Below the pieces are notes generated by a model, which did no database searches, was not told the origin of the DNA, and was given only the letters and a program-made list of their open reading frames with translations. Positions 54,969-63,970 of a DNA stretch of 64,000 nt are shown in pieces (within the stretch, counting starts at the first letter, position 1; each line of letters opens with the position of its first letter). Source of the DNA: Candidatus Fredericiella danica (lineage in GTDB: Bacteria; Chloroflexota; Anaerolineae; Caldilineales; Caldilineaceae); NCBI GenBank assembly GCA_016713335.1, contig JADJPH010000007.1:62001-126000 (forward strand), written 5' to 3'. A program made the position numbers and the translations under genes.

Positions 54969-57900
54969 CTAGCGCTCAACTTGCGGCAAACAGATCCGTT
55001 CGTTCAGCGACCACGATGACAACATACTAACGCCAATCGGCGCACTCTGATTGCCCACGCTGTCCACCGCCTTGATCCATACCACGCCGCGCCCGTCAAA
55101 TGTCCAGCTAAGTCTGGACTTGGGGGCAAAGACCGCCACGTTATCGACAAAGCGCGGATCGTTCGTCAAGTACAGTGCATCAACTTCGGTTGCTTCGTCC
55201 CAGGCACTTACAGCAAGCGTGCGTGTGCTGCCGATCCCTGGTGCTGCTTCTGCATATACGGTCGGGGGCGTCACATCCACCGCATATGACGCCATGAAAG
55301 TTTCCGAGGCGTTACCGACAACGTCACGATATTGGACGTAGACAGTCCCTGCCCCTACCACCTTTCGCTGGAAGGTCCACGGGAGCGTCTCCACGTACGG
55401 TTGCCAAACCGCATCAGCGAAATCGGCGCGCTCACTAATCCGCATGGCGGCGACCCCGCTTGAATCATCTCCGCGCCCAGATACAACGTGGTGGTGCGTT
55501 GGCTCGTCCCGGCCACGACATGGTCGAGTGCAATCCCGCCCATCGGCGGCATACGATCCAAAAGATACGAGGCATCAACCGCGTCAGATACGTTGCCCGC
55601 GCCATCGCGGAACCGCGCGTAGATTGACTTGACGCCATCCTCACCACCGGGCGGCCATGCCTTGAACGCCGAATAAGGCTGCCATGTTGCACCGCTAAAC
55701 GTGGGGCTTTCGCTGAGTTGCATTTCCGCAACGACAAAGGCGTCGATTGCCGGCAGGTACACCTTCAGCGCAGATGTCGTGCCCATCACGGCTAACGGCA
55801 CCGCCAAGGCTTCCCCATGTAGTTGCTGCACGTAGACCATTTCGTCGGCCACCGACGGTGCGTCAGCCGCCTCAATTGCCTGCGCTTGTGCCAATCCTGG
55901 GCACCGGCAACCGCAATTGCGCCTTTCGGTGGGGCCGGGTCAAAGATGATGTCGTCAAAGATGGGTCCGTAGACAAATCCTGCGGCATCCTTGAAGGCTA
56001 CATAGACGTAGCGGGGCATGATATATGCCCCGTAGGTGGACAGTTGCCACGACTTGGTGGGCGTGAATGGCTCCCATTGGGCATTGGCAAAACCGCCATC
56101 GTTGCTGACCATCATCTGCGTGGCACGCGGGGCGCACAGGCGCAGCGCAACGCCAGCACTACCCCTATAGACGGCACCTTCGTTGATGGAAACCGTGGCA
56201 AATTCGCAAGCCGGGGGATCTTCGACATCGGGCGGCGGTCCCGGCGTAACGGTTGGCACCGGCGTAGTTCCGGGGTCTGGAGTTTCTTCCGTTGGATTGC
56301 CAATGGGGATTGCTTGACTCGCGGCCTCAAAGCCGCCGTAGGCCCGAAACTGCCGCTCTGCATGACCGGGGATTCCAACGTCTGACCCACGGTGCTGCGC
56401 CCACGGAAAGAAGCCGACGTGTGCCCACCCGCGCCGGTAGGCATACTGTACGTGAACAGGCGATATGACTCCGAACTAGGCTGTTGGCGGTTCACCTCTA
56501 GCAAGACGCGATGCGTTACCACAGCCGATTCATTGCCGACCGTATCCCGCACCTGGACAGAGACGGGCCAGGTGCGTCCACTGATGCCAGGGATTTGCCA
56601 CATGCGGTGCGGGATGACGGCTTCCCCAATCCGTCCATGCCTGACCGTCGGCAGAGAAACGAATCGCGTTCACGCCGCTGCCCTCATCTGATGCCGTGAT
56701 GTCGAGGCGCACCAGGGTCTCGTTAGTGACGGTGACGCCGCCGCTAAACGTGAAATCGACGACCGGCAGCGCGCCGTCATACCGCATGACAAACACCGTA
56801 GCCCAATTCAGGGCAAGGTTTTCGACGCGGTCGCGACTGCGGATGCGCAGATAGCCGGTGCATGCCGCGTTGGATGCACACGGCGCGGCACCGCTGCTGT
56901 AACCGGTTGTGTTGCCGATGCTGCCCCCCTCACCATTCGGGTCGGTGCCCCAATAGACCAGATAGTCGTTGATGCCTGACCCCTGATCATTGGCTGCGGG
57001 CCATGTGAAATTGGCGAGATTGGAGAGTCGCTGCCATGTACTGTTGAGCACACCTGCGGCATGGGTCGCGGAGTCGGGATTCTCCGGTGCCGTACCGTCG
57101 TAGCGGAAGGTGAACAACGTGCTTGCCGCTGACATGTTACTGGCAACATCCACGCTGCGGGCGGTGAGGACATATGCCCCGGTGCCCAATGTCCCCGGCG
57201 CGAACTGGCGGTCATTGGCGGTGCGTGAGACGGCTTGCACAATGCTGCCATCGCTGAGCCGCAGTTCGAGATCATAGCGCGCAATGCCTGATCCCGTGTC
57301 GGGTGCTGGATTCCAGGTAAAAGTCGGCGCGTTCACGATCTTCTGCCATGTATCGTTTGGTACGCCACCGGTTTCGCTACCGCCCGTGGGTTGCGCCGGT
57401 GGCGTCCGGTCAATCCGGAATGTTTGGCGCTGCGTGGCGCTCTGATTTCCTCCGCGATCAACCGCATAGTATTCCACCACATGTTCACCGTCGCCCAGGA
57501 CGTCTACGCTGACTGTATCGCCTCCCATTGCTGCCAGCCGCCTGCGTCGAGTTGGTAATTGATCGCCGCGATCCCGGACACGGTATTGCCCGATCCTTCG
57601 TCACGCGCACTGATCCGAACCGTGACGGCGGTGGTAAACCATGCTGGCAGGGCGTCGGGTGCCTTGCCGTTGAATTCGGCTGCGACCGACGGGGCGCGTT
57701 GGTCAATCTGTAGCTCAACCTCCCGGCTCTTGGTAGATTGCCCACGGTTGTCGTACACCACAAACCAGACCGTGTTTTTCCCGCTCATGCCGGTGCGGTT
57801 GAGTGCCCAAGCGCCGCCCCTGGTTTGCTCAGCCCCGCTGCCACAATTGTCACCGCTACAGCCGAACACGACACGGTCCACGCTGCCGTCGGGGTCGCTC

Positions 57901-59304
57901 GCGGTGCCGCCGAATGCCCAATCCCCCGTGCTTGTGACGATAGTGTCTGCGTTCGAGCCGTTGGCCGTAGCGAAGGTGATCGCGGGCGGCGTATTGGGTT
58001 GTTCAATGCTGAAAGCGCGGGTATCGCTCCACCCACTTTCAGCCGCGCCGTCTGATGCTTTGACGCGCCACTTGTAGGTGTAATATTGGCCATCCAGATT
58101 GCTTGGACGCCAGCACGTACTGCTGCTCATCCAACCGGAATTGGCCGTAATGGGGCTGTCGTACACTTCTGCATAGAAACTGACGGGATTGCCATCGGGA
58201 TCGTTGCCGCCGCGCCAACAGAGCGTAGGGGCGCGCCCGTCCTGGCTGCGATAGTTGTTGTCGGGGCTGGATGGTTCAGGTTTATTGGGTGGGGAGTTGA
58301 GTGCACCACCGCAGTTGCGGTCTTTGTAGACCTTGAAGGAGGACACATTTGCGCTGATCTTCTCGCCGTTGTTGAACTTATCACCGCTAAAATCTTTGTC
58401 GTCCGCCGTGCGGCAAGCCCAGCCATCTCTGAATTGGGCGGTTTGATAGAGTTTGACTGACCACCCATCTGGCACCCGGACCGAGGATGCGGAGTTGTTG
58501 AAACTGCCTAGATCTGCTACTTCGCCGCTGTTATCCTTGCGAACGTAGCCGCTACCTTCGCCGAAACCATCGCAACTGAAGTCGGGGCCGATGTAGAGAA
58601 TTACCCCGCCGGATGAAGGGCAGGACGATGGTTGTTCGTTGGGATCATTCTTCGATGTGATTGAACCCGTGCGGTTCTCAAGTTGGCTGTAAGATGCCTC
58701 ATCAAAGTCGATTTTGTGATGCTGACTTGTCCATGCGGATTCAACTTTCTCGGTAGTATTGCCGTCACCATCTTCGTCCAGAGCGTCTGGACTACTTGAA
58801 GTGTACCAGTTCGCGGCAGTAGATAGGTGGAGATGGATTCCGGTGTTGCCACGTGTAGCCGATGTTTCCTTGCCTACCAATTATGTCACCGCGATTGACG
58901 GTTGCGCTACCTTTTTCCTTGAACGCATCCTTGATTCGAGAAGGAATCGACCCCGTTGCTAAATGTAGGTAAAGCGTATATTCATCGCCACCGTGCTTGA
59001 TGACAACGACATTGTTATAACGTGGTCCAAATGTACTGTCGCATCTGCGTTGCGTGTGCTTATCATTCAAATAGACTACGGTCCCGGCCTTGGCTGCAAC
59101 CACCATGCCACTACCAATCCCGAAATCCATCTGTCCGGTCCCGTGGTTGCGATAGTTGGTGTTTATACTTGCGCTGCCAGGTGCTGGCCACGGCAGACGG
59201 TAACCAACTTTGTTCGCCACTGCGGTGTCACTTACCTCACCTATGGATGCCACACTTAGTTTCATACCGCTGTCGAGCAAAGCTTCAGGTACGGAGTGAA
59301 CCAT
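54969..59304 (-). pseudogene. Giant secreted surface protein (M23 peptidase, beta/gamma-crystallin-like, Ig-like repeats), 5' end lost at an IS66 element, at least six frame breaks
   Basis: Reading from 59304 down: an M23 metallopeptidase-like domain (HGTGQMDFGIGSGMVVAAKA, EYTLYLHLATG, then GIHLHLSTAANWYTSSSPD after a break near 58860), then a crystallin-like unit (GVILYIGPDFSCDGFGEGSG, VKLYQTAQFRDGWACRTADD). Fibronectin/Ig-like repeats follow with DRGGNQSATQRQTFRIDRTP, DVASNMSAASTLFTFRYDG and YAVDVTPPTVYAEAAPGIGS, down to QVER at 54969. Breaks lie near 58860, 57520, 56590, 56250, 55890 and 55440. The sequence upstream of 59304 is IS66 end, so signal peptide and start are gone. About 1,440 residues remain. 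Indels alone may be assembly errors, but the truncation is structural. Confidence 0.75.
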
Positions 59305-59311
59305 AGTTCGG

Positions 59312-60809
59312 TAGTAACTATTCAGCCTGAGAGCGAAGGTGCGAGCAGGCGACCGGCAAAGAGTTCGCGCAGTACGTGCAGCGGGTTGTGACCTTGCTTG
59401 CACATGGTGGACAAGTAGCTGCGGAGGGCGGCGGCCTGCTCGGCGCCCTCCCAACTGCGAAAGCAGCCAGAGATCTTCTGTTGCACCTTGAGCATGCGCA
59501 AGTCGCGCTCGGCCAGGTTGTTGTCAAAGGGCACATGGAAATCATCGAGAAACGCGAGGACCTTCGTGCGCTGTTCATCCAAGCGCTCGGCCAGATTGCG
59601 GGCTTTCGGCTTTTTGGGGCGGCCGCGGACGTTGCTGCGTGGCCAGCCCTGCGGCGGGACCGGATTTGCGGCCAAGGCGTCGTCGATGATGCGCTGATAG
59701 GTGGTGGCCAGGTCCGCACGTTGTGCCGGAGGGAGTGCCGTGGCGCCAGCCGTGCGGGCGGTGGCGACGGCGGCTTTGCACTTGACGAGGAAGTGCCGCA
59801 TGTCGGTGGCCCAGGCTTGCTTGAATTCTTCCGCGATATAGGTGAGTTCACGCAGATGATGCACGTTGCACAGCGCATGTTGACAGGTGTAGTGCCCGTA
59901 GGCCGACCAACTGTCGTGGACAGCCACGCCGGTGAAGTGCGGCAATACGCCCATGGCTTCCATGCCGGCGCGGCCGCGTTTCCGATGAGGCAGGTAGGCG
60001 GTCAACTGTGCGGTCGCATGCAGGTGCAGCCAGTGTCGCTGCCCCCCAACATAGAGGCCGGTCTCATCGCAGTGCAGGACGCGCACCTTGGCCAACGCGG
60101 CCTTGATGTTGTCAACGGTGGGTTGGACGGCCGCCGCCGCGGCGCGCTGCCAGTTGACGATACTGCCAGGCGTCAACTGGCAGCCGAAGAGTTCGTGCAT
60201 CACTTGCGCCAGGCGCTGGAGCGGTAGCAACTGGTGCTGGTTGAGGTAGACACACAGCCCTTTCACTTCAGGGCCATATTGTGTAGGTTGGGAGACATCA
60301 GGTGGAAAGGCACCCACATTCACCACCCCACAGCACGGACACGGCACCTGCGCCACACGGTGTTCCGTCACTTGCAGGTGCAGCGGTGGCAAGTCGAATA
60401 CCTGCCGGCGCTCCGGTGCCAGGGTGGCCGCCGCACCCGCGGCCAACTCGCGGCCACACGCCGTACACGTGGTCGGCCGATGCGCCACGACGCTATCGGC
60501 TTCCGGCTGCAAGGTCAGCGTGGCGCCGGGATGCCCGGATTGGCCGCCCGCCTTCTTCCCGCTCGCCTGGCGCAGGCTTTTCGTCTGCCGTTTCCCTTTG
60601 TCCCGACTCGACGGCCAGTGCGAATTGTGGCTATCCTGCCCAAGCTGCGCTTCCAGCTCCCGCACGCGTTCGGTCAACTGCCGGATCGCATCGAGCGCCG
60701 CCGCCAGTTGTTCCGCCTGCTGTGCATTCTCTTTGCGCAGTCGTTCGTTCTCAGAACGTAGATCCATGCCGAAAGTTTATCTCATCCTGTCAAGGCTGAA
60801 TAGTCACTA
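59312..60809 (-). mobile_element. IS66-family insertion sequence, single-gene type
   Basis: Bounded by 17-bp inverted repeats TAGTAACTATTCAGCCT (59312-59328) and, reversed, TAGTGACTATTCAGCCT (60793-60809), with one mismatch. The single transposase gene fills the interior; the tnpA and tnpB genes of classical IS66 are absent, as in the ISBst12 subgroup. No 8-bp target duplication is seen: left flank TAGTTCGG, right flank ATAATTTT. It marks the junction between the truncated surface-protein gene and an orphan antitoxin. Confidence 0.85.
59322..60767 (-). CDS. IS66-family transposase (TnpC-like DDE)
   Basis: 481 residues. An N-terminal coiled coil (NERLRKENAQQAEQLAAALD) is followed by SRDKGKRQTKSLRQASGKKA GGQSGHPG, a zinc-finger region with CTACGRE and CPCCGVV, and the DDE core: LHCDETGLYVGGQRHWLHLH, AVHDSWSAYGHYTCQHALCN VHHLREL, and DNNLAERDLRMLKVQQKISG CFRS. 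The first Asp, second Asp and final Glu of the catalytic triad are all in place. The reading frame is intact in a window full of indels, so the element is probably recent or selected. The stop lies inside the left inverted repeat. Confidence 0.95.
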   Translation of the reverse strand: MDLRSENERLRKENAQQAEQLAAALDAIRQLTERVRELEAQLGQDSHNSHWPSSRDKGKRQTKSLRQASGKKAGGQSGHPGATLTLQPEADSVVAHRPTTCTACGRELAAGAAATLAPERRQVFDLPPLHLQVTEHRVAQVPCPCCGVVNVGAFPPDVSQPTQYGPEVKGLCVYLNQHQLLPLQRLAQVMHELFGCQLTPGSIVNWQRAAAAAVQPTVDNIKAALAKVRVLHCDETGLYVGGQRHWLHLHATAQLTAYLPHRKRGRAGMEAMGVLPHFTGVAVHDSWSAYGHYTCQHALCNVHHLRELTYIAEEFKQAWATDMRHFLVKCKAAVATARTAGATALPPAQRADLATTYQRIIDDALAANPVPPQGWPRSNVRGRPKKPKARNLAERLDEQRTKVLAFLDDFHVPFDNNLAERDLRMLKVQQKISGCFRSWEGAEQAAALRSYLSTMCKQGHNPLHVLRELFAGRLLAPSLSG

Positions 60810-60825
60810 ATAATTTTCCAATCCT

Positions 60826-61056
60826 ATGATCTGCGATATTTGTGGCCAAGAGGGTGTGCAAATGCGGCGCGTGTCGCGCAGTTACGGGCGCGGCGCTGAA
60901 CTGTTTGTCATCGAGAAGGTGCCATTGGTTCGCTGCCCCCACTGCGGCGAAAGCTATCTCACGGCCGAAACGCTGCATGAAATTGAGCGCATCAAGCTGC
61001 ACCGTCGGGCAATGGTGCAGGAGCGGTGCATTGCGGTGGCGGCGTTTGCGACCTGA
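60826..61056 (+). CDS. YgiT/MqsA-type zinc-finger antitoxin, orphan
   Basis: 76 residues with two zinc-binding pairs, CDICGQ at the start and CPHCGES in the middle, followed by LTAETLHEIERIKLHRRAMV. YgiT-type antitoxins normally follow a DUF4258 or MqsR toxin gene. Here the position immediately upstream (17 bp away) is the IS66 inverted repeat, so the toxin gene is missing. The C-terminal helix-turn-helix of full MqsA is also absent, as in the short YgiT family. Confidence 0.78.
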   Translation: MICDICGQEGVQMRRVSRSYGRGAELFVIEKVPLVRCPHCGESYLTAETLHEIERIKLHRRAMVQERCIAVAAFAT

Positions 61057-61086
61057 TCCTTCGTGACCTGATCCCCGCACCAACCG

Positions 61087-61443
61087 TCAAACAGCTTCAC
61101 GTCTGCCCAGACTTTCTGCCAAAATTGAAGTTACGAGCGAATTCATACTGACACCTTCTTGTTTCGCGCGCACGACTAGACGGGCATGAATGCTCTTCGG
61201 AACGCGTTGGATGAACTTGCCACTGAAACTTCCTCCGCTACCCGGTTCTGGAACAGGCATGTTCAGGCTTTCCAAAGCAGAAATCGTTTCCTGTAAAGCA
61301 TCCCTACCATTCTCAATGGCTGCCGCGATGGTCTCGCCATCGGAAATGCACTCTGAAAAGTCGGTGAAGGAAATCAAAAAGCCGCCCCCCTCATCTGCTG
61401 AAAGCGGGCGAATCTCGAACGGATATTGACTCAGATCTCTCAT
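61087..61443 (-). CDS. hicB: HicB-family antitoxin
   Basis: 118 residues. The N-terminal HicB fold (PFEIRPLSADEGGGFLISFT DFSECISDGETIAAAIENGR) is a degraded-RNase-H-like domain, and the C-terminus FIQRVPKSIHARLVVRAKQE GVSMNSLVTSILAESL is a ribbon-helix-helix DNA-binding domain. It neutralises HicA and autoregulates. It starts 3 bp after hicA ends, on the same strand. Confidence 0.9.
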   Translation of the reverse strand: MRDLSQYPFEIRPLSADEGGGFLISFTDFSECISDGETIAAAIENGRDALQETISALESLNMPVPEPGSGGSFSGKFIQRVPKSIHARLVVRAKQEGVSMNSLVTSILAESLGRREAV

Positions 61444-61446
61444 GGT

Positions 61447-61641
61447 TCAATCCATCACAAAATCAACAAACTTCTTGATGTACACCGGTTTGATTGGCCG
61501 CTGCGCAGGGACCGGGAGTGTCCGACCATCGGCGCGTACAAAAACGACGTGACTTGTGCCACGTTGCCGCCACTCAATGTTGTTCGCAGCGGCGACGGTT
61601 TTCAGACTTTCAATCCGCCAGTCAAGGGGATTCTGTTGCAT
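61447..61641 (-). CDS. hicA: HicA-family mRNA interferase toxin
   Basis: 64 residues with the dsRBD-like HicA fold: NNIEWRQRGTSHVVFVRADG, where the His of TSHVVF is the catalytic residue, then VPAQRPIKPVYIKKFVDFV. Translation-dependent RNA cleavage is known for the family. First gene of the hicAB pair. Confidence 0.9.
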   Translation of the reverse strand: MQQNPLDWRIESLKTVAAANNIEWRQRGTSHVVFVRADGRTLPVPAQRPIKPVYIKKFVDFVMD

Positions 61642-61677
61642 CTGCTAGAGGATTTTGCCAGCTTTGCTCACACACTA

Positions 61678-61706
61678 ATGATACTATATGTAATAGCATA
61701 AAGCAA
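61678..61706 (-). promoter_or_regulatory. hicAB promoter
   Basis: On the minus strand TTGCTT (61706-61701), 17-nt spacer, TATCAT (61683-61678), about 37 bp before the hicA start. No clear ribosome site precedes hicA. Confidence 0.55.
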
Positions 61707-61735
61707 GGGAATCTGGGAGGCCATTTGCGTTGGCA

Positions 61736-61990
61736 GAGAGTGGAATGTCCCCGATTCGGTCCCACTGCGGCGCAAGTAGTCTTGCGGCTGAAACGCTGCC
61801 CGAAATCGAGCACAACGGGCTGCATGGTCTGGACGCCCGCAAACACCGGCAGTTCCAGCCGGACCTTGCACAGGTCTTCGGCGTCAGCTGCCTGGGACTT
61901 TTCGGCTCCTTTGTGCGCGGCGAGGCCACGGCGGAGAGCGACATTGACATCCTGGTGGAATACCGTGAACCGCCGTCGCACATTATTTCC
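61736..61990 (+). pseudogene. Fused relics of a YgiT-type antitoxin and an MntA antitoxin
   Basis: The first 100 bp (SPIRS-HCGASSLAAETLPEIE) are a decayed copy of the antitoxin at 60826 (VRCPHCGESYLTAETLHEIE). From about 61857 the sequence switches to QPDLAQVFGVSCLGLFGSFV RGEATAESDIDILVEYREPP, a near copy of mntA at 49390-49500, with about 90 percent nucleotide identity by eye. It then stops making sense. No HepT partner follows. The open frame continuing to 62248 is antisense to a methyltransferase. Confidence 0.75.
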
Positions 61991-61991
61991 C

Positions 61992-62645
61992 CTACGGCGG
62001 GAGATAGCACACAGACCGGCGACTGTTATCGATCTTCTGGCCCAATAGAACGGTGTGTCCGCCGTCACCTTCCGGCAGGAATCCCTCCTGCACGATGTGC
62101 AGCCCGTTCATCTCAAACCAGTTGCAGTAGGCGTCAGCGTCGCTGTGACTCCAGTACATCGTCGCACCTTCGACGTCACGCCAGTTGGCCTCCGTGCCCG
62201 TCCATGCCGTGTGGCCGACCGTGGCAAGCAGGTAACCGTTTGGCGTGAGCCACTGCGCCAGTTTCACAAACAGCGCCGGTTGTTCTTCAAGCGGAATATG
62301 GATAATCGAGTAGAACGCCACAATGGCCGCGAAACTGCCTGGCGCGAACGCCAACGCGCCAATATCCGCACAAATAAACGATGCAGCAGGCGCCAGCTTG
62401 CGCGCACGCTCGACCTGAACCGCCGAAATATCGACGCCAGTCACCTGGAACTTCTCTGATAAAACCTGCGCCACCGGAATGCCGCAGCCGCAGCCCAGGT
62501 CCAGAATGCGGGCACCGGCATCGAGGCGAGGCTCAAGCCAGTTTAGAAAGGTGTGATACCCTGACCTTGCGTAGTCAAACGTTTCGTCTCGGTATGCATA
62601 CGAAACCTTGTCATAGCCGGCGCGGACGATCGCTTTGGGGTCCAT
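61992..62645 (-). CDS. SAM-dependent class I methyltransferase
   Basis: 217 residues from MDPKAIVRAGYDKVSYAYRD. Motif I is ILDLGCGCGIPVAQVLSEKF, followed by VTGVDISAVQVERARKLAPA, ADIGALAFAPGSFAAIVAFY and LTPNGYLLATVGHTAWTGTE. The natural C-terminus is probably near GGHTVLLGQKID; the last 12 residues are read from the antitoxin relic, so the 3' end was altered when the relic arrived. Substrate unknown; similar to small-molecule methyltransferases of the UbiE-like type. Confidence 0.85.
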   Translation of the reverse strand: MDPKAIVRAGYDKVSYAYRDETFDYARSGYHTFLNWLEPRLDAGARILDLGCGCGIPVAQVLSEKFQVTGVDISAVQVERARKLAPAASFICADIGALAFAPGSFAAIVAFYSIIHIPLEEQPALFVKLAQWLTPNGYLLATVGHTAWTGTEANWRDVEGATMYWSHSDADAYCNWFEMNGLHIVQEGFLPEGDGGHTVLLGQKIDNSRRSVCYLPP

Positions 62646-62684
62646 GTGGTTTTCCGGTCCTTCGTAAACTCCTCCGGGGGCTCC

Positions 62685-62737
62685 GCGCCATCTCTGCGTT
62701 GATCTTTTCTTCCTGCGCCTGAAGCCAATTCACCTCA
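62685..62737. repeat. Dispersed repeat, copy D (long form)
   Basis: CTCTGCGTTGATCTTTTCTT followed by CCTGCGCCTGAAGCCAATTC and ACCTCACGAAATC, aligned along its length with the copy at 17379-17426. It lies between the methyltransferase start and the stop of the relic at 62735. Confidence 0.75.
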
Positions 62738-62905
62738 CGAAATCAGGACATAGCGGAGCTCATCCAGCGAGGCGCCGGCAATCAGTTTGACGTAGAACTG
62801 TTGGATCCGTTCGCTGTCCTGAACATCCACGACTTCTGATGCCAGGGCAACGCCGTCCGCGCCAAATTTCGTTTCCAGCGTGCCGAGACGATACCGCCTA
62901 CTCCC
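62735..62905 (-). pseudogene. C-terminal gene relic, DUF4351-like
   Basis: Directly after the TAG of the EAD gene, in the same frame, translation gives RYRLGTLETKFGADGVALAS EVVDVQDSERIQQFYVKLIA and GASLDELRYVLIS, then a stop at 62735. There is no start codon. The LETKFG...ASLDEL pattern resembles the C-terminal DUF4351-like tail of Rpn/PD-(D/E)XK-type proteins. It is either the leftover of such a gene or an in-frame extension of the EAD protein behind a stop codon. Confidence 0.5.
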
Positions 62906-63970
62906 CTAACGTTGCCACCAATCCACCAGTGCATAATTGTGCGGATTGGCCTGCACAGCCGCGTCGATCAGTTCGTGCGTCCTATCAGTCCGCTGCGCCC
63001 ATTCGATCAGGTTGAACGCCACCGCCTTGAGGTTGCCGCCCCCGGCAATAGCTTCCAGGTCTTCGTCCAGATAGACAGCCACCATTTCGCGCAGGGTCTG
63101 CATGCTGAACGCCGCCACGAGCGCGGTTTGCAGGGCCAGAAGTTGCGGTCCGACAAGCAGCGGTCTGGCGCTGGCACAGCTCTCCACAATCAGCGCCGCG
63201 CTGTCCACCGGCTCCTGGCTGACGGCCGTGCGTACCGACGCGCTGCCGATGCAGGCGTCATCCTGGAAAAGCTGGACGATGATCGAGGTTGGGCCAGACG
63301 ACAGTGGCACCAACGAAAACCGATAGACGGGCAGATCGTGTTCGGGATCCCAGTGAAACGCCAGCATGCTGGGCGTGACGCGACATTCCGGTGCAATGAC
63401 TTCGAGGCGCAGTTGGGCGATGGTGTCGCGCTTGCGCCATGCCAGCAGCGCATTCCCGCTGCGGACCTTCTTCAGATCGCCATCATCCAGCACCGGCGAC
63501 GCCGGGTGGCGAACCGTGACGGCCAGTACGAAGGCGATGCCATAGCGCACCTGGTCCGGCACGGCGACGTCGACACGGTAAGTGAGGCGTGAAGGCAAGG
63601 GCAGAGGTGTGGCATTCCGGGTGGTGCCATATTGGGATGAATCTCCGGGTTCCCGCACTTCATGGCCAGCAAGCGGCGGCTCCGTCGTCTCACCTTCCTG
63701 CCACGTCTGCGCCTCCCGCCACAACTCGGTCAACCGTGCGCTGCTCGGCTTGTGCAGCCGCGCATACCGCAGCAGATCCAGCACCCGTTCACGTTCATTC
63801 GCCCATTGCAGCAGGTCGGCGACTTGCTCGGAGTAGGGCAGCACGGCTGAGGTGATCGCATCCAAATCCTCAGCCAGATAGGCCCGCACGATGTGGCGCA
63901 ATTCGCTGCGCGCCAATACCTCAACGAAGACTTGCTGGATGTGGTGGAGTTGGGCAGCGGTCAGGGTCAT
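62906..63970 (-). CDS. Protein with effector-associated (EAD1-like) domains at both ends and a central beta-sandwich
   Basis: 354 residues. Residues 1-90 (LTAAQLHHIQQVFVEVLARS ELRHIVRAYLAEDLDAI, LLQWANERERVLDLLRYARL) and 265-354 (LLALQTALVAAFSMQTLREM VAVYLDEDLEAIAGG, NLIEWAQRTDRTHELIDAAV QANPHNYALVDWW) are two helical EAD1-type adaptor domains. Between them (about 125-255) is a beta-rich domain (YRVDVAVPDQVRYGIAFVLA, LVPLSSGPTSIIVQLFQDDA). EADs pair adaptor proteins with peptidase, nuclease or signalling effectors in proposed bacterial conflict systems. The start at 63970 is 30 bp from the window edge, so its partner genes lie outside. Confidence 0.72.
   Translation of the reverse strand: MTLTAAQLHHIQQVFVEVLARSELRHIVRAYLAEDLDAITSAVLPYSEQVADLLQWANERERVLDLLRYARLHKPSSARLTELWREAQTWQEGETTEPPLAGHEVREPGDSSQYGTTRNATPLPLPSRLTYRVDVAVPDQVRYGIAFVLAVTVRHPASPVLDDGDLKKVRSGNALLAWRKRDTIAQLRLEVIAPECRVTPSMLAFHWDPEHDLPVYRFSLVPLSSGPTSIIVQLFQDDACIGSASVRTAVSQEPVDSAALIVESCASARPLLVGPQLLALQTALVAAFSMQTLREMVAVYLDEDLEAIAGGGNLKAVAFNLIEWAQRTDRTHELIDAAVQANPHNYALVDWWQR

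Noticed and set aside
59304..60817. 8-bp target-site duplication around IS66
   Set aside because: I compared the 8 bases outside each inverted repeat (TAGTTCGG and ATAATTTT) and shifted frames by a few bases; none matched.
61992..62248. Continuation of the antitoxin relic frame through 62248
   Set aside because: This part is antisense to the methyltransferase and has no similarity to MntA beyond EYREPPS.
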